Source: Larkinella terrae (GTDB lineage Bacteria; Bacteroidota; Bacteroidia; Cytophagales; Spirosomataceae). From it: a DNA stretch of 64,000 bases. Both the position numbers and the translations under genes were made by a program. The notes beneath the pieces are model-generated. The model ran no database searches and was not told where the DNA came from. It saw nothing but the letters and a program-made list of their open reading frames with translations. The DNA is taken from contig NZ_WJXZ01000018.1 in NCBI RefSeq assembly GCF_009668025.1, positions 31,573 through 95,572 on the forward strand, written 5' to 3'. Of this stretch, positions 36,614 through 45,721 are shown one piece after another. The number at the start of each line of letters is the position of its first letter. Position 1 is the first letter of the stretch.

Positions 36614-38812
36614 ATGACCATTTCTGTCTGGAGATACAGCCACTTAGCCCTGGCTGTATCTTCTTTTCTTTTATTGCTCCTCGTTTCCGTCACGGGCGTT
36701 ATCCTGGCGTTTGAGCCCGTTGCGCAGAAAATCCAGCCTTATCGAACCGACGGTTTTAGCAAACTTACGCTGGCGCAGACGCTGCCGGTTCTCAAAAAAA
36801 AATATTCCGAAATCAGTGAATTGAGCATCGATGCCAACCAGTTTGTGCAGATCAAAGGAATCGATGCCGACGGCAAAAACCGGACGGCTTACATTGATCC
36901 GCAGACGGGCAAAATCCTGGGGAATCCCAGCCCGCAAAGTGAGTTTTTTCAGTGGGTGACGGCCCTGCACCGCTCGCTGTTTCTGCACGAAGCCGGGCGG
37001 TTTTTCATTGGCCTCACGGCCTTTCTGCTGCTGCTGATTACGGTTTCCGGCACGATGCTGATCATCCAGCGCCAGCGCGGTTTGAAGCGGTTTTTTGCCC
37101 GAATCGTCCGGGATAATTTTGCCCAGTATTACCACGTCGTGCTGGGGCGACTATCGCTGATTCCGATTTTTGTCATTGCGCTTTCGGGAACCTACCTCTC
37201 GCTGGCCCGGTTTGGGCTGGTGGCAACGGAGAAAGTCACGCCCAAAATCGACTTTGACGCCATTCAGTCAAAACCGCAGCGGAAGCTAACCGACTTTGCG
37301 GTTTTTCAGAACACCCGGCTGGCGGAGGTGCAAACCATCGAATTTCCGTTTTCGGAAGATGTGGAAGATTACTACACGCTGAAACTCAGGGACCGGGAGC
37401 TGACCGTCAACCAGATCACCGGCGATATTCTGAGCGAAAACCGCTACCCAACCGCCGTTTTACTGACCAACCTGAGCCTGGATTTACACACCGGCCGGAC
37501 GAGCGCCATCTGGGCTGTCATTCTGGCCGTGGCTTCCGCGAACATTCTCTTTTTCATTTATTCCGGTTTTGCCATTAGCTGGAAGCGGCTGGCCAACCGC
37601 GTCAGAAAAAATACGTATTCCGCCGACGAAAGCCGGTTTATCATTCTGGTTGGTTCGGAAAACGGAAGTACCTTCCGGTATGCGCAATTGATTCATCAAC
37701 AACTACTTAAGCTGGGGGAGAAATCGTACCTGACCGAACTGAATAACTATACGGTTTTTCCCAAAGCCGAATTCCTGATTGCCATTACGGCTACGTACGG
37801 GCTGGGTGATGCGCCAACCAACGCGAAAAAATTTGCTACGCTGGTCGATCAACATCCACAGCTACAGCCCGTTCGTTATTCGGTGGTTGGGTTTGGATCC
37901 CATTCCTATCCGGATTTCTGCCAGTTCGCTTTCGAGTTGAATCAGTTGCTGGCGCGCCAATCGTGGGCCGTTCCACTGGTCGATATTCATACAGTAAACG
38001 ACAAATCGCCGGATGATTTTGGCTTATGGGCCGAAGCCTGGTCACAGCAAACCAACCTGCCGCTACCGGTTTCGACGGAGTTGCTGAAAGCACCGGCATT
38101 CCAGCTTGAACCCATGACTGTCGTTAGCATCACCCAAACCGCCCGACCCGACGGTACCTTCTTGATTCGCTTAAAAAGCCATCGGAATCAGAGCGTTACC
38201 TCGGGCGATCTGCTGGCGATTTATCCCGCCAACGACCACCGTGAACGTCTCTATTCGATTGGCATCGTGGAGCAGGAACTGCAACTCAGCGTCCGATTGC
38301 ACCCGAAGGGCATTGGTTCCGGCTTTTTGCACCGGTTATCGCCCGGCGAAACGATTCAGGCCCGAATTGTCAACAACGATCATTTCCATTTTCCGAAAAC
38401 CGCTCCTGTCGTGGTCATGATTGCCAATGGCACCGGCATTGCGCCGTTTCTGGGGATGATCAACCAGAATACCCGGAAAATGCCCTGCCATTTGTACAGC
38501 GGTTTTCGGGAAAGCGCATCGTTTGACTTGTATCGGGCTTTTCTGGAAGAAAGCCATTCGACGCAGAAACTCACCAATCTCCACGTGGCGTATTCGCGGG
38601 AAGGGGAGAAGCAGTACGTCAGTCACCTGCTCGCCCACGACGCCGACTTTCTTGCGAATGTACTGAATACCAGGGGTGTCATCATGATCTGCGGTTCGCT
38701 ATCAATGCAAAAGGACGTCGTTGCGCTGCTCGAAACCATCTGTCAGGCGAAACTTGGCAAAAGTGTGAGCTTCTATCAATCACACGGTCAGGTGTTGATG
38801 GATTGCTATTAA
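36614..38812 (+). CDS. PepSY-TM/flavodoxin/FNR-type membrane reductase
   Basis: 732 residues. The N-terminal part is a PepSY-associated four-helix membrane module (TM near 10-33, 130-150, 182-205, 292-315) with conserved His residues (His at 15, 124, 175 and 296 regions) able to hold b-type heme. Then comes a flavodoxin domain (ILVGSENGSTFRYAQ; ITATYGLGDAPTNAKKF, about 340-460) and a ferredoxin-reductase module with FAD motif RLYSIG and NAD(P) motif GTGIAPF, ending in an aromatic Tyr. It probably moves electrons from cytosolic NAD(P)H via FAD/FMN to periplasmic acceptors. It lies 26 bases after the DUF2271 gene. Confidence 0.88.
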   Translation: MTISVWRYSHLALAVSSFLLLLLVSVTGVILAFEPVAQKIQPYRTDGFSKLTLAQTLPVLKKKYSEISELSIDANQFVQIKGIDADGKNRTAYIDPQTGKILGNPSPQSEFFQWVTALHRSLFLHEAGRFFIGLTAFLLLLITVSGTMLIIQRQRGLKRFFARIVRDNFAQYYHVVLGRLSLIPIFVIALSGTYLSLARFGLVATEKVTPKIDFDAIQSKPQRKLTDFAVFQNTRLAEVQTIEFPFSEDVEDYYTLKLRDRELTVNQITGDILSENRYPTAVLLTNLSLDLHTGRTSAIWAVILAVASANILFFIYSGFAISWKRLANRVRKNTYSADESRFIILVGSENGSTFRYAQLIHQQLLKLGEKSYLTELNNYTVFPKAEFLIAITATYGLGDAPTNAKKFATLVDQHPQLQPVRYSVVGFGSHSYPDFCQFAFELNQLLARQSWAVPLVDIHTVNDKSPDDFGLWAEAWSQQTNLPLPVSTELLKAPAFQLEPMTVVSITQTARPDGTFLIRLKSHRNQSVTSGDLLAIYPANDHRERLYSIGIVEQELQLSVRLHPKGIGSGFLHRLSPGETIQARIVNNDHFHFPKTAPVVVMIANGTGIAPFLGMINQNTRKMPCHLYSGFRESASFDLYRAFLEESHSTQKLTNLHVAYSREGEKQYVSHLLAHDADFLANVLNTRGVIMICGSLSMQKDVVALLETICQAKLGKSVSFYQSHGQVLMDCY

Positions 38813-38829
38813 CCAGCCATTGGCGGTTT

Positions 38830-39816
38830 CTACAGCCGATATTTTTTAATATCCAGATTTGGCGAAGTAAAAATCCGGCCGTCGTCGGTGACCAGAATGC
38901 ACCTGTATTCGGGGTATTTTTTCAATAACTTCAAACCGGCTTCTTTTCCCAGCACCATCATCGACGTACTGAAACCGTTTGCGGTTTCGGCGCTGGGGCC
39001 AAAAACCGTCACGCTGCTGAGGCCGGTGGCCGGGTAACCCGTGCGGGGGTTGATGATGTGCGCGTATCGTTTGCCGTTGAATACCACAAACTTTTCGTAA
39101 CTGCCGGAAGTGACGACGGCACTCTGGCGCAGCGGCACAATCGCAAAAACCGTATCTCTTTGGATAGGATTGGTAATGCCCACCGTCCAGTCGCGGCCGT
39201 CGGGTTGTTGGCCCCAGGTGCTCATATCGCCCGAACCGTTGACAATCCCGGCTTTGATGCCTTTGGCCAGCATCAGGTCCCGGCAGCGGTCGGCGGCATA
39301 ACCTTCGCCCAGCGCGCCGAAGCCGATTTTCATGCCTTTCCGTTTCAGAAAAATAGTGGAATGGGCCTTGTCCAGCACGATGTTCTGATAACCGACCTGT
39401 TCAACCGATTTTTTAACCGCTTCCGGACTCGGCATTTCCGTCATCGACCCGTCGAATTTCCAGATACGATCCATGGCCGCAAAGCTAATGTCGAAAGCAC
39501 CGTTCGTGATTTGGGAGAAATGGAGTGCCCGCTCGGTCAGGGCAAATACTTCGGGGTCCACCCGAACCGGGCCGATCCCGGCATTTTGATTGACGCGGGA
39601 AATCTGGGAGTCGTCTTTCCAGTCGGAGATCAAATTTTCGATTCGCGTCACTTCCGCGATCACCAGGTCGATATGCCGTTCGGCGGAGAGGGAGTCGTTC
39701 GCGACGAGGGTAATGTCGAACCGGCTGCCCATTAATTTGACGGTTCGTTTTCGCAGCACCTGGGCGGTAGCGCCGACCTCAACCAATAGCAGAACCAGCA
39801 GCAGAACGTGTTTCAT
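38830..39816 (-). CDS. apbE: FAD:protein FMN transferase
   Basis: 328 residues with a signal peptide (1-19, ending ATAQ), so it acts outside the cytosol. It transfers FMN from FAD to Thr/Ser of target proteins. ApbE motifs: GAFDISFAA, a FGALGEGYAADR segment (Glu where the classic site has Lys), IVNGSGDMSTWG and HIINPRTGYPATG. It is convergent with the PepSY reductase gene (17-base gap). The DUF2271 protein in the facing operon is its most likely local substrate. Confidence 0.92.
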   Translation of the reverse strand: MKHVLLLVLLLVEVGATAQVLRKRTVKLMGSRFDITLVANDSLSAERHIDLVIAEVTRIENLISDWKDDSQISRVNQNAGIGPVRVDPEVFALTERALHFSQITNGAFDISFAAMDRIWKFDGSMTEMPSPEAVKKSVEQVGYQNIVLDKAHSTIFLKRKGMKIGFGALGEGYAADRCRDLMLAKGIKAGIVNGSGDMSTWGQQPDGRDWTVGITNPIQRDTVFAIVPLRQSAVVTSGSYEKFVVFNGKRYAHIINPRTGYPATGLSSVTVFGPSAETANGFSTSMMVLGKEAGLKLLKKYPEYRCILVTDDGRIFTSPNLDIKKYRL

Positions 39817-39883
39817 GCCCTAAAGATCGGAAAGCGGACGCAATCCGGTCTTGTCAATGCAAAAAGATTCCGGCACTGACCGA

Positions 39884-40360
39884 TCAAAAATACGAACTCG
39901 AACCCGGTAGCGAAACCGTATCCAGCCAGTACTCTTTCAGGGTCTGAAAAGACTCGACCCAGGCGGGATAATTAGTGGGTTTAATTATATAGGAAGTGAT
40001 GCCCCGTTCGTAGGAGTGCGTGATATCGTCTTTATCGTCCGAAGAACTCAGCAAAATAATGGGCAACTGACCGATCGGATCGTCCAGGGATCGAATCTGT
40101 TCGAGCAACTGCCATCCCACTTCCCGTTCGGGCAGGTAAAGATCCAACAGAATCAGGTAAGGCAACCGCAACCCAATCTTTTGACAGTCGGTCAGGTACT
40201 CAATGGCCTGCTGCACGTTGGGAACCCAGATCGGCTTGAAATCCGCAAAAGTGGCTTCAAGAGCGCGTTGAATGAACGCCCATTGATCTTTATTGTCTTC
40301 GATTACCAGGATAGTAGCCCCCTTCCGGTGCCCTTTACCCGCCTTTTCGCTCTGGTGCAT
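39884..40360 (-). CDS. Response regulator, receiver only (Rcp1-like)
   Basis: 158 residues with a receiver domain at about 14-140: acidic pocket VIEDNKDQ, phospho-acceptor Asp in LILLDLYLPEREVG, the LLSSSDD position and Lys in YIIKPTNYP. The long loop after the Asp and the overall pattern resemble Rcp1-type regulators paired with phytochrome-like kinases. No output domain. It lies with another lone receiver and a cytosolic kinase on the same strand. Confidence 0.88.
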   Translation of the reverse strand: MHQSEKAGKGHRKGATILVIEDNKDQWAFIQRALEATFADFKPIWVPNVQQAIEYLTDCQKIGLRLPYLILLDLYLPEREVGWQLLEQIRSLDDPIGQLPIILLSSSDDKDDITHSYERGITSYIIKPTNYPAWVESFQTLKEYWLDTVSLPGSSSYF

Positions 40361-40507
40361 ATCCGTCGTTGACTAGGAAAGTATAGAAGAGTATAACGGA
40401 TCGAACCACGAATTGTTCATTTTCTCATTTGTAGATCCCCGAATGACAAATCAGGGGTGAGATTTGTTCGATTTCCCAAAAACGGGTTACCCGGCTGACC
40501 GGCTTTT

Positions 40508-40912
40508 TCATTTCATTCTTCTTCCTAATCCAAAGGCGCAGATTCGCTGCATGAAATCCTGCCAGTCGGCATAAACCATTGGCTTGGTACAGCACTCCTG
40601 AATAGCCAGTTCGCCGGCCTGCTTTTCCCAGGCCGGATTCAGTTCCGCGCTTATCCAGAGAATGCTCACCGGATGAAAAATGGGGATGTTTTGCAGGTAT
40701 TTGGTCAGCTCGTAGCCATTCATACCCGGTAGATTATAATCGATGAGCAGCAACTGGGGGAGGAGGAACGGGGCGCTTAAAACCGCTAACACCTCGTTTG
40801 CATTCGGAAACGTACGCAGATCACACAACGAATTTCCGGACCGTAAGGCTTGCTCCATCAGCCAGAGGTCATCTTCATCATCATCGACAATCCAAAGGAG
40901 AGGTGTGGTCAT
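40508..40912 (-). CDS. Response regulator, receiver only
   Basis: 134 residues from the ATG of MTTPLLWIV at 40910-40912; an ATG eight codons upstream is possible. Receiver motifs: VDDDEDD, Asp in LLIDYNLPGMNGYEL, the Ser/Thr site as WISAE and Lys in CCTKPMV. Like its neighbour it has no DNA-binding or enzymatic output. Confidence 0.85.
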   Translation of the reverse strand: MTTPLLWIVDDDEDDLWLMEQALRSGNSLCDLRTFPNANEVLAVLSAPFLLPQLLLIDYNLPGMNGYELTKYLQNIPIFHPVSILWISAELNPAWEKQAGELAIQECCTKPMVYADWQDFMQRICAFGLGRRMK

Positions 40913-41010
40913 AGAATAGGAACCCGGGGCCAGCACCAGTGGCGCCGGAAAACTGTTTAGCGTTTGCTCTATAAAGTGAGAAAACGGCCCAGTATGCCTA
41001 TATGTTTATT

Positions 41011-42009
41011 TTATGATTGAACCTTAGGAAAAGGAACGTCAGACCGGCTGGAGAAAACCGGTATTTGTACAGCCGGGTTTGAATACCGGAGCGGGAATGT
41101 TACTATAAACCGGGTGCCGGCCCCATTCGGTTCTTCTACGGAAAGTTGCGCATCTAGTAGGGTGCATAACTGCCTGACAATGAGTAGTCCGATTCCCTCG
41201 CCTGAGCCCCGGTGACTTCCGCCGGGCAGGCCGGGACCCGTATCGGTAATGGTCAGATACCACTCCTGCCGGTCTATTCCGCTTTCCCAACCCAGCGTAA
41301 TGCCCCCAAGTTTGGTATGCTTGATCGCATTGAGCAGCAGGTTTTGCGCAATCCGGTACAGCTTAACATAATCGCTTTCGATCAACAACGAATCGACGCC
41401 TTGTTTTTGCACCCACAGACACTTCTCGTCGGCCAGGGGCCGGATACTCTCTATCAGACCGCCCAGCAGATCGGCGACATCGAAGGTGGTCAACTGCCGA
41501 CGCTCTTCCCCCGCTTCCAGCCGGGTTACGTCCAGCAGTTGGTTGATCAGCTGGTTGGCCTGGCCGAGATTGCGCCGAAGCATATCCAGCATTTGCTGGC
41601 GTTTGGCATCCGTCTGGGATTGGGCCAGCAGGCTGGTGGCACTGAGAATGATACCGAAATTGCTCTTCAAATCGTGGGCGCTTTGGCGAAGTAATCCACT
41701 GCGCTGCTGGAGCTGTCGGCGTAGTTGCTCGATCTCCTCCGGCGGGGTCGGATCAGCTACCGGCTCCTGATGCCGGGCGTTCTGATCGGTCAGGAGCGGA
41801 TTGGATTCTTTAAGCTTCGCCAGCAGTTGGTCGATTCGGGCCTCGGCTTCCAGAATTTGCTCCCGGTTAAACCGGTTTTGATGCTGAAGATGGGTTAATT
41901 TTTGGGTAATCCGGTGCGCTGCCGAGTGGACCAATTTCAGGCTACGGGTGATCTGATCATGCACCGACGGAAGCGGGGAGGGCACGGTTTCAAATCGCTG
42001 GTTAGTCAT
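41011..42009 (-). CDS. Cytosolic sensor histidine kinase without sensor domain
   Basis: 332 residues from ATG 42009 (MTNQRFETV); the frame extends further up to 42195 but that part is proline/basic-rich and unlike a kinase. A predicted coiled coil (about 20-130) precedes the H-box with SAHDLKSNFGIILS and the ATPase domain: N-box NLLLNAIKHT, DTGPGLPG and GEGIGLLIVRQL. There is no membrane segment or recognisable input domain, so it must sense through partners. It clusters with two single-domain regulators. Confidence 0.85.
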   Translation of the reverse strand: MTNQRFETVPSPLPSVHDQITRSLKLVHSAAHRITQKLTHLQHQNRFNREQILEAEARIDQLLAKLKESNPLLTDQNARHQEPVADPTPPEEIEQLRRQLQQRSGLLRQSAHDLKSNFGIILSATSLLAQSQTDAKRQQMLDMLRRNLGQANQLINQLLDVTRLEAGEERRQLTTFDVADLLGGLIESIRPLADEKCLWVQKQGVDSLLIESDYVKLYRIAQNLLLNAIKHTKLGGITLGWESGIDRQEWYLTITDTGPGLPGGSHRGSGEGIGLLIVRQLCTLLDAQLSVEEPNGAGTRFIVTFPLRYSNPAVQIPVFSSRSDVPFPKVQS

Positions 42010-42338
42010 GTTGATGAACAAGTTATCTGGAGGATAAACGAAAAAGAGTAGGAGGCAGTTTGCATCTGGCAGCGAAAAGTAAAGTGATTTGGTGCTGCGG
42101 CTCAAAATCTTTCTGGCTCCCGGGTGCGGGAAGCGCTGGTCGACTTTTCCCGGCTGGAAGAAATCATTCGTCCCAGGCCAGGGAATCGAGCACAATAATT
42201 CTATCGGGTGAAGGCACGCAGAGGATTGTACGGCTATCGGCTTAAAAACCGGTCCTGCCGCAACAGCGTCGTTTAAGTAAACTTATCAACGGAGTCATCC
42301 GAACTTTGGGCTGACTCCGTTGATAGGACTAACCAGCC
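42010..42338. other. Intergenic stretch with a 14-base inverted repeat
   Basis: 329 bases between the kinase start and the DUF4595-like gene. TATCAACGGAGTCA and TGACTCCGTTGATA at about 42285-42326 form a 14-base stem with a 14-base loop; it lies immediately 3' of the minus-strand lipoprotein gene and may be its terminator, though the T-run is weak. Confidence 0.5.
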
Positions 42339-43214
42339 TTATGGCAGAATGGCGTACGTAGAAAGGATTTTATGACCATTACCGCCGTAGGATACATCCA
42401 TATCCAACACAAACCCATCCCGATTGAAGCTATTATACTTCACGGTTTTATTGGAAACGATCGGAGCCTTTCCCTGCGGTGAGAAGGAGGTATGAACGGT
42501 GGACCGAAGCAGGTGCTTGTTAAGCTTCCCAAATATGGGCAGGAAGTCAGCGTAACAAGCTAACGAATAGTGATGATTGAGCGGGTATTGATCAACCTTA
42601 CGGGGTTGGCTGGCAGATGTATAGGCAAAAACCTCCTCACCAATTTTAAAGTTGGTTGTATTAAAACTCTCAATCCGGATCAGGTCCCCATAGGCATCAT
42701 AAGTAAACTCCCGGCGGCTGGGAAAAACCGATCCACCCGGATCCGATTTCAGGTTGATCCGGACTAGTTGGTTGGCATTGTTGTACTGATATTCGCACGA
42801 ATGCAGCCAGACCCCGTTCTTATCCAACAAAAAACCGTAATAATCAGAATGATAGCATTGCCCCTTGGCATTCAACAGGAAAGTTTCCTGCACCATTTTT
42901 CCTTCAGGACTATGTTGGGTAGCCGTAATCCAGTTGGGAGCATATTGGAATTCGAGGTAGTAGCCGCTCGGTACGTCTTTTTCCTGGACCCGCCAGATTC
43001 GTCCGTCCGGATAATAGGTTAAATTAGACTTATCAAAGGAAGTTAACTGGTAACTGGTCTTTCCTAAGAAAGCGGATGAAGTGTTCTGGAGACTGGAAGC
43101 ATTTGAAGTGGGTTCAATTGTCTGGCCTGGAGCCATCTGTAACTTTTCACACGAGAAAAAGCACAGTACGCTTAGCGTCAACGTCAGGACGCCAACTTTG
43201 TTGGTCATGTTCAT
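42339..43214 (-). CDS. Lipoprotein, DUF4595-like (YD-type beta repeats)
   Basis: 291 residues from ATG 43214 (MNMTNKVG; a second ATG two codons later is equivalent). Lipobox CFFSC. The body contains repeated short beta units such as LTYYPDGRIWRV, CEYQYNNANQLVRINL and EFTYDAYGDLIRIESF, typical of YD/RHS-like or DUF4595 porin-fold lipoproteins of Bacteroidota. Surface or periplasmic; function unknown. Isolated in the accessory region. Confidence 0.7.
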   Translation of the reverse strand: MNMTNKVGVLTLTLSVLCFFSCEKLQMAPGQTIEPTSNASSLQNTSSAFLGKTSYQLTSFDKSNLTYYPDGRIWRVQEKDVPSGYYLEFQYAPNWITATQHSPEGKMVQETFLLNAKGQCYHSDYYGFLLDKNGVWLHSCEYQYNNANQLVRINLKSDPGGSVFPSRREFTYDAYGDLIRIESFNTTNFKIGEEVFAYTSASQPRKVDQYPLNHHYSLACYADFLPIFGKLNKHLLRSTVHTSFSPQGKAPIVSNKTVKYNSFNRDGFVLDMDVSYGGNGHKILSTYAILP

Positions 43215-43507
43215 TTTAATTTGTTGTATATATGAATAAGTGATCACTATTGATCGCTGCAAAAGTAGCGGCCGGAGTCATCGCCTGTAGAGCCGGAGTC
43301 AACAACAGGTGGATTTGAGTGAATACCTGACGGAAAAGAGAGTAAAACGGGAAAATGACGCCCGCCGAAGTAGAATGTAAACCAAGACCGAATTTTCTCC
43401 GGGCTGAGGCTACTGATCGATCCCACCGATCAGGACAAAAACCGCTCGCTTGGTGGACTTAATTAGAAGTCAATCAAAGTCTTCATTGACACATTTTCAT
43501 TTGAAGG

Positions 43508-43621
43508 TTAAAATAGTTGACCCCGCTCGACATAGGAGATGGCAATCAGGCTTAAAGCTAAAAGAAACGCACATACTGATAGGACAATAGCTGACTTTTT
43601 CAGCAAAGAATATTCTTTCAT
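43508..43621 (-). CDS. Small single-span membrane peptide
   Basis: 37 codons from ATG 43619-43621 to TAA 43508-43510. The product starts MKEYSLLKKSAIVLSVCAFL and contains a 22-residue hydrophobic helix after a basic N-terminus, ending SYVERGQLF. An AAGGAAAC stretch lies 16-23 bases upstream. The clean K-rich N-terminus plus helix pattern argues for a real gene; no family is recognised. Confidence 0.5.
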   Translation of the reverse strand: MKEYSLLKKSAIVLSVCAFLLALSLIAISYVERGQLF

Positions 43622-43808
43622 GATTTCGACCGTTTCGTTTCCTTGCGAAGATACGATCAGTCTAAATCAGTTGAAGCTGATTACGTTTTTTTAACATTTT
43701 CAGAATTCTCATCTAGTCATCCTCCGAATGAAATAAGCCAACTATCGTTCCCAGGGAAGTAGCACAATGCCTTTGGTGTAAACTTACAATGTTGCCTGGT
43801 TGCTTAAC

Positions 43809-44225
43809 TTAACTCTGTTTCTTTTTTACGCGCTCTAGAAATTTCTCATAATTGATAATAAATCGTTCGTGAAATCCTTCACTAATGAGCTCCTTCTCGT
43901 CACGACAGAGCACTTTGAACCGTAATTTCCGTCCGATTATTTCTATCAGTTCCACCTCAGCAATGACAACCATTCCAACCGGTGTGGCCGCACAGTGACT
44001 AATGTCAATATAGGTTCCAACGGTTCTTTCATCACTAGTCAAATACGGGCGAAGTGCCTCGATACAGGTCCATTCGACAAATCCGACTAGAAAGGCAGTT
44101 GCGAATACCTCAGGCATATTTTCAAATCCAGAAAAAGCACTGGAAACAGATGGAACTGTTAGTGAGGGGTTAACCGTGATACTTTGCTGGAAATGAATCC
44201 CAGTTTCTATACCCTTTATAGCCAT
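43809..44225 (-). CDS. Hot-dog thioesterase, fluoroacetyl-CoA thioesterase-like
   Basis: 138 residues, a single hot-dog domain. The segments MPEVFATAFLVGFVEWTCIEAL, TVGTYIDISHCAATPVGM and the closing EGFHERFIINYEKF follow the FlK/YbgC-like thioesterase pattern with conserved Glu and His in the active-site region. It hydrolyses an acyl-CoA; the true substrate is unknown and fluoroacetate resistance should not be assumed. Confidence 0.82.
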   Translation of the reverse strand: MAIKGIETGIHFQQSITVNPSLTVPSVSSAFSGFENMPEVFATAFLVGFVEWTCIEALRPYLTSDERTVGTYIDISHCAATPVGMVVIAEVELIEIIGRKLRFKVLCRDEKELISEGFHERFIINYEKFLERVKKKQS

Positions 44226-44675
44226 GAGTATATGCAGAAAAAGTAGTTGATAATCGAATAAAGAAAGTTTCCTAATAGCATTTTTTCCCAGGACTTCATT
44301 TAGCTACTCCAAACGTGGTTATTAAATAGTAAATTGAAAAAAAAATGTAGGCAAATAGGTGAATTTGCTCATCGATTGGTTAATTATTGGCAATAATACG
44401 TTTGGGGTCTAAGCACCAAATCTGGTGAATTTGTGCAATAAGCCGACCGGTAAGCAAACCTGGTAAGCGTAAAAACAAAAAGACGCAGATCATCAACCCG
44501 CGAATTTCTAACCAGTTGGTATATTCTATTGCTTACATGTCTTTTGCATGACGCTCTTCAGACTATTACTCACCCCAAGCAATAAAAACACTGCTGGTTA
44601 TTAGTCCACTGCATCGAATTAATCTACCTATTTCATCCGCAGGGAGTTAATAGGAAAATCAAACCCCGACTGGCC
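44226..44675. other. AT-rich intergenic stretch, nothing identified
   Basis: 450 bases in the accessory region with frequent stops in all frames. No domain-like fragment, hairpin or clear promoter box is visible. Confidence 0.55.
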
Positions 44676-44906
44676 ATGATCACCCATATCTACCGATCCA
44701 CCAATCATCCTACCTGGTATCTGGTCCTACCGGAAGACCGGGAAGATGATTTTTCATCTGTTCCTGCCGAGGTAGGAACTCAGTTAGGTACATTGCAGAA
44801 AATAGTGTCATCCGAAGAGGGGCCAGGTTCGTTGGGTATTGACCTGCTTCAGGTACGGGATGACTTTGAAATTCAAAACTACCATGTCGCCAAACCAAAA
44901 GAATAA
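44676..44906 (+). CDS. YcgL-like small protein
   Basis: 76 residues. The spacing of HIYRSTNHPTWYLVL, a DDFSSVPAEV core and a later GIDLLQVRDD followed by YHV strongly recalls YcgL proteins (IYRS, YLYV, DFSRVPEEL, then D--V--L--QGYYLQ). YcgL is mainly a gammaproteobacterial family of unknown function, so a Bacteroidota member would be unusual. The match is by eye and needs a profile search. Confidence 0.55.
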   Translation: MITHIYRSTNHPTWYLVLPEDREDDFSSVPAEVGTQLGTLQKIVSSEEGPGSLGIDLLQVRDDFEIQNYHVAKPKE

Positions 44907-44945
44907 ACCAGCGTAGGAATAGGGTAATTTTCGTTCTTTGCTGGT

Positions 44946-45215
44946 ATGAATCGAAAGGTGATTGTCGCGTTACCGGTAGGCAGTGAAGATCTCATCCGGA
45001 TCACCGCTCAAACGCGGGTTATTGGGGACTGGATATCCAACCCAAATGCAGCCAGTGAGCAGTCCTGGAGTAATTACCGGGTCAGTGTCGATGATATCGA
45101 GAGCAAAACCGGTTATGACCTGCTGGCCAACGTATCGGATGCGGTTGAGTCGGTGATTGAGAAGCAGACGGATAAGGTGACGGTGCAGGCGGTGGATTTG
45201 TACCTGGATTTATAA
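44946..45215 (+). pseudogene. C-terminal remnant of a DNA/RNA non-specific endonuclease (NUC1)
   Basis: 89 residues. KVIVALPVG, TRVIGDWISN, the WSNYRVSVDDIESKTGYDLLANV stretch and the final VIEKQTD correspond to the last quarter of secreted NUC1 nucleases. The catalytic DRGH region, signal peptide and metal-binding Asn are absent upstream, where another gene ends 40 bases earlier. It is therefore a 5'-truncated, inactive fragment left by a deletion or rearrangement. Confidence 0.7.
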
Positions 45216-45408
45216 CGGGTTTTACAGAATGGCTGTTTGCTTTTTTCCACAAGCCCCGGTTCTCTAACTCGTAAACTGCGTTTGTTTCCGCACGTTGATT
45301 TTTGGAATGAGTTTCTAAATTAATTTAAGCAACATTTTGATAATCAATACGCTATCAAGAAGTCTGTTTGGCTGAAATTCAATCACTCGTTTGATGGACG
45401 GGTCTGCG

Positions 45409-45630
45409 TTACTTCTCCTGACATTCACCTGCTGAATAGGATAGAATTCCATGTGCTTTAGCCTCGCAATCGTTACTATAAGTTTTTCCGTTGCAGCCGC
45501 AAACAGGAGAATAGACTGTATAACAACCAGACTCATCTCGGGGCTTCTCAATGCAATTTGAGCTAGGATCCATTTTCTCCTCACAACCAATGAAAACAGC
45601 CAGAAATAGAAAGGATAAAATCAGGCGCAT
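45409..45630 (-). CDS. Kazal-type protease inhibitor-like lipoprotein
   Basis: 73 residues with lipobox FIGC (Cys16). The mature part is a single Kazal domain with six cysteines in order (C26, C36, C44, C46, C55, C70 by my count), including SPVCGCNGKTYSNDCEA and a closing SAGEC. It is likely displayed on the periplasmic or outer surface and could inhibit serine proteases; target unknown. Similar short Kazal lipoproteins occur in Bacteroidota. Confidence 0.75.
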   Translation of the reverse strand: MRLILSFLFLAVFIGCEEKMDPSSNCIEKPRDESGCYTVYSPVCGCNGKTYSNDCEAKAHGILSYSAGECQEK

Positions 45631-45721
45631 AATCTAGATGGATTTTTAAGTAGGATTCGAATAAATGCAAAAGCGTTGGCTCTTCCAGTAAATAATCTGC
45701 TGTAAAAATATAGTCCCAAAA

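Noticed and set aside
43809..44225. Fluoroacetate-resistance function for the thioesterase
   Set aside because: The similarity is to the FlK-like family as a whole; nothing in the context supports that specific substrate.
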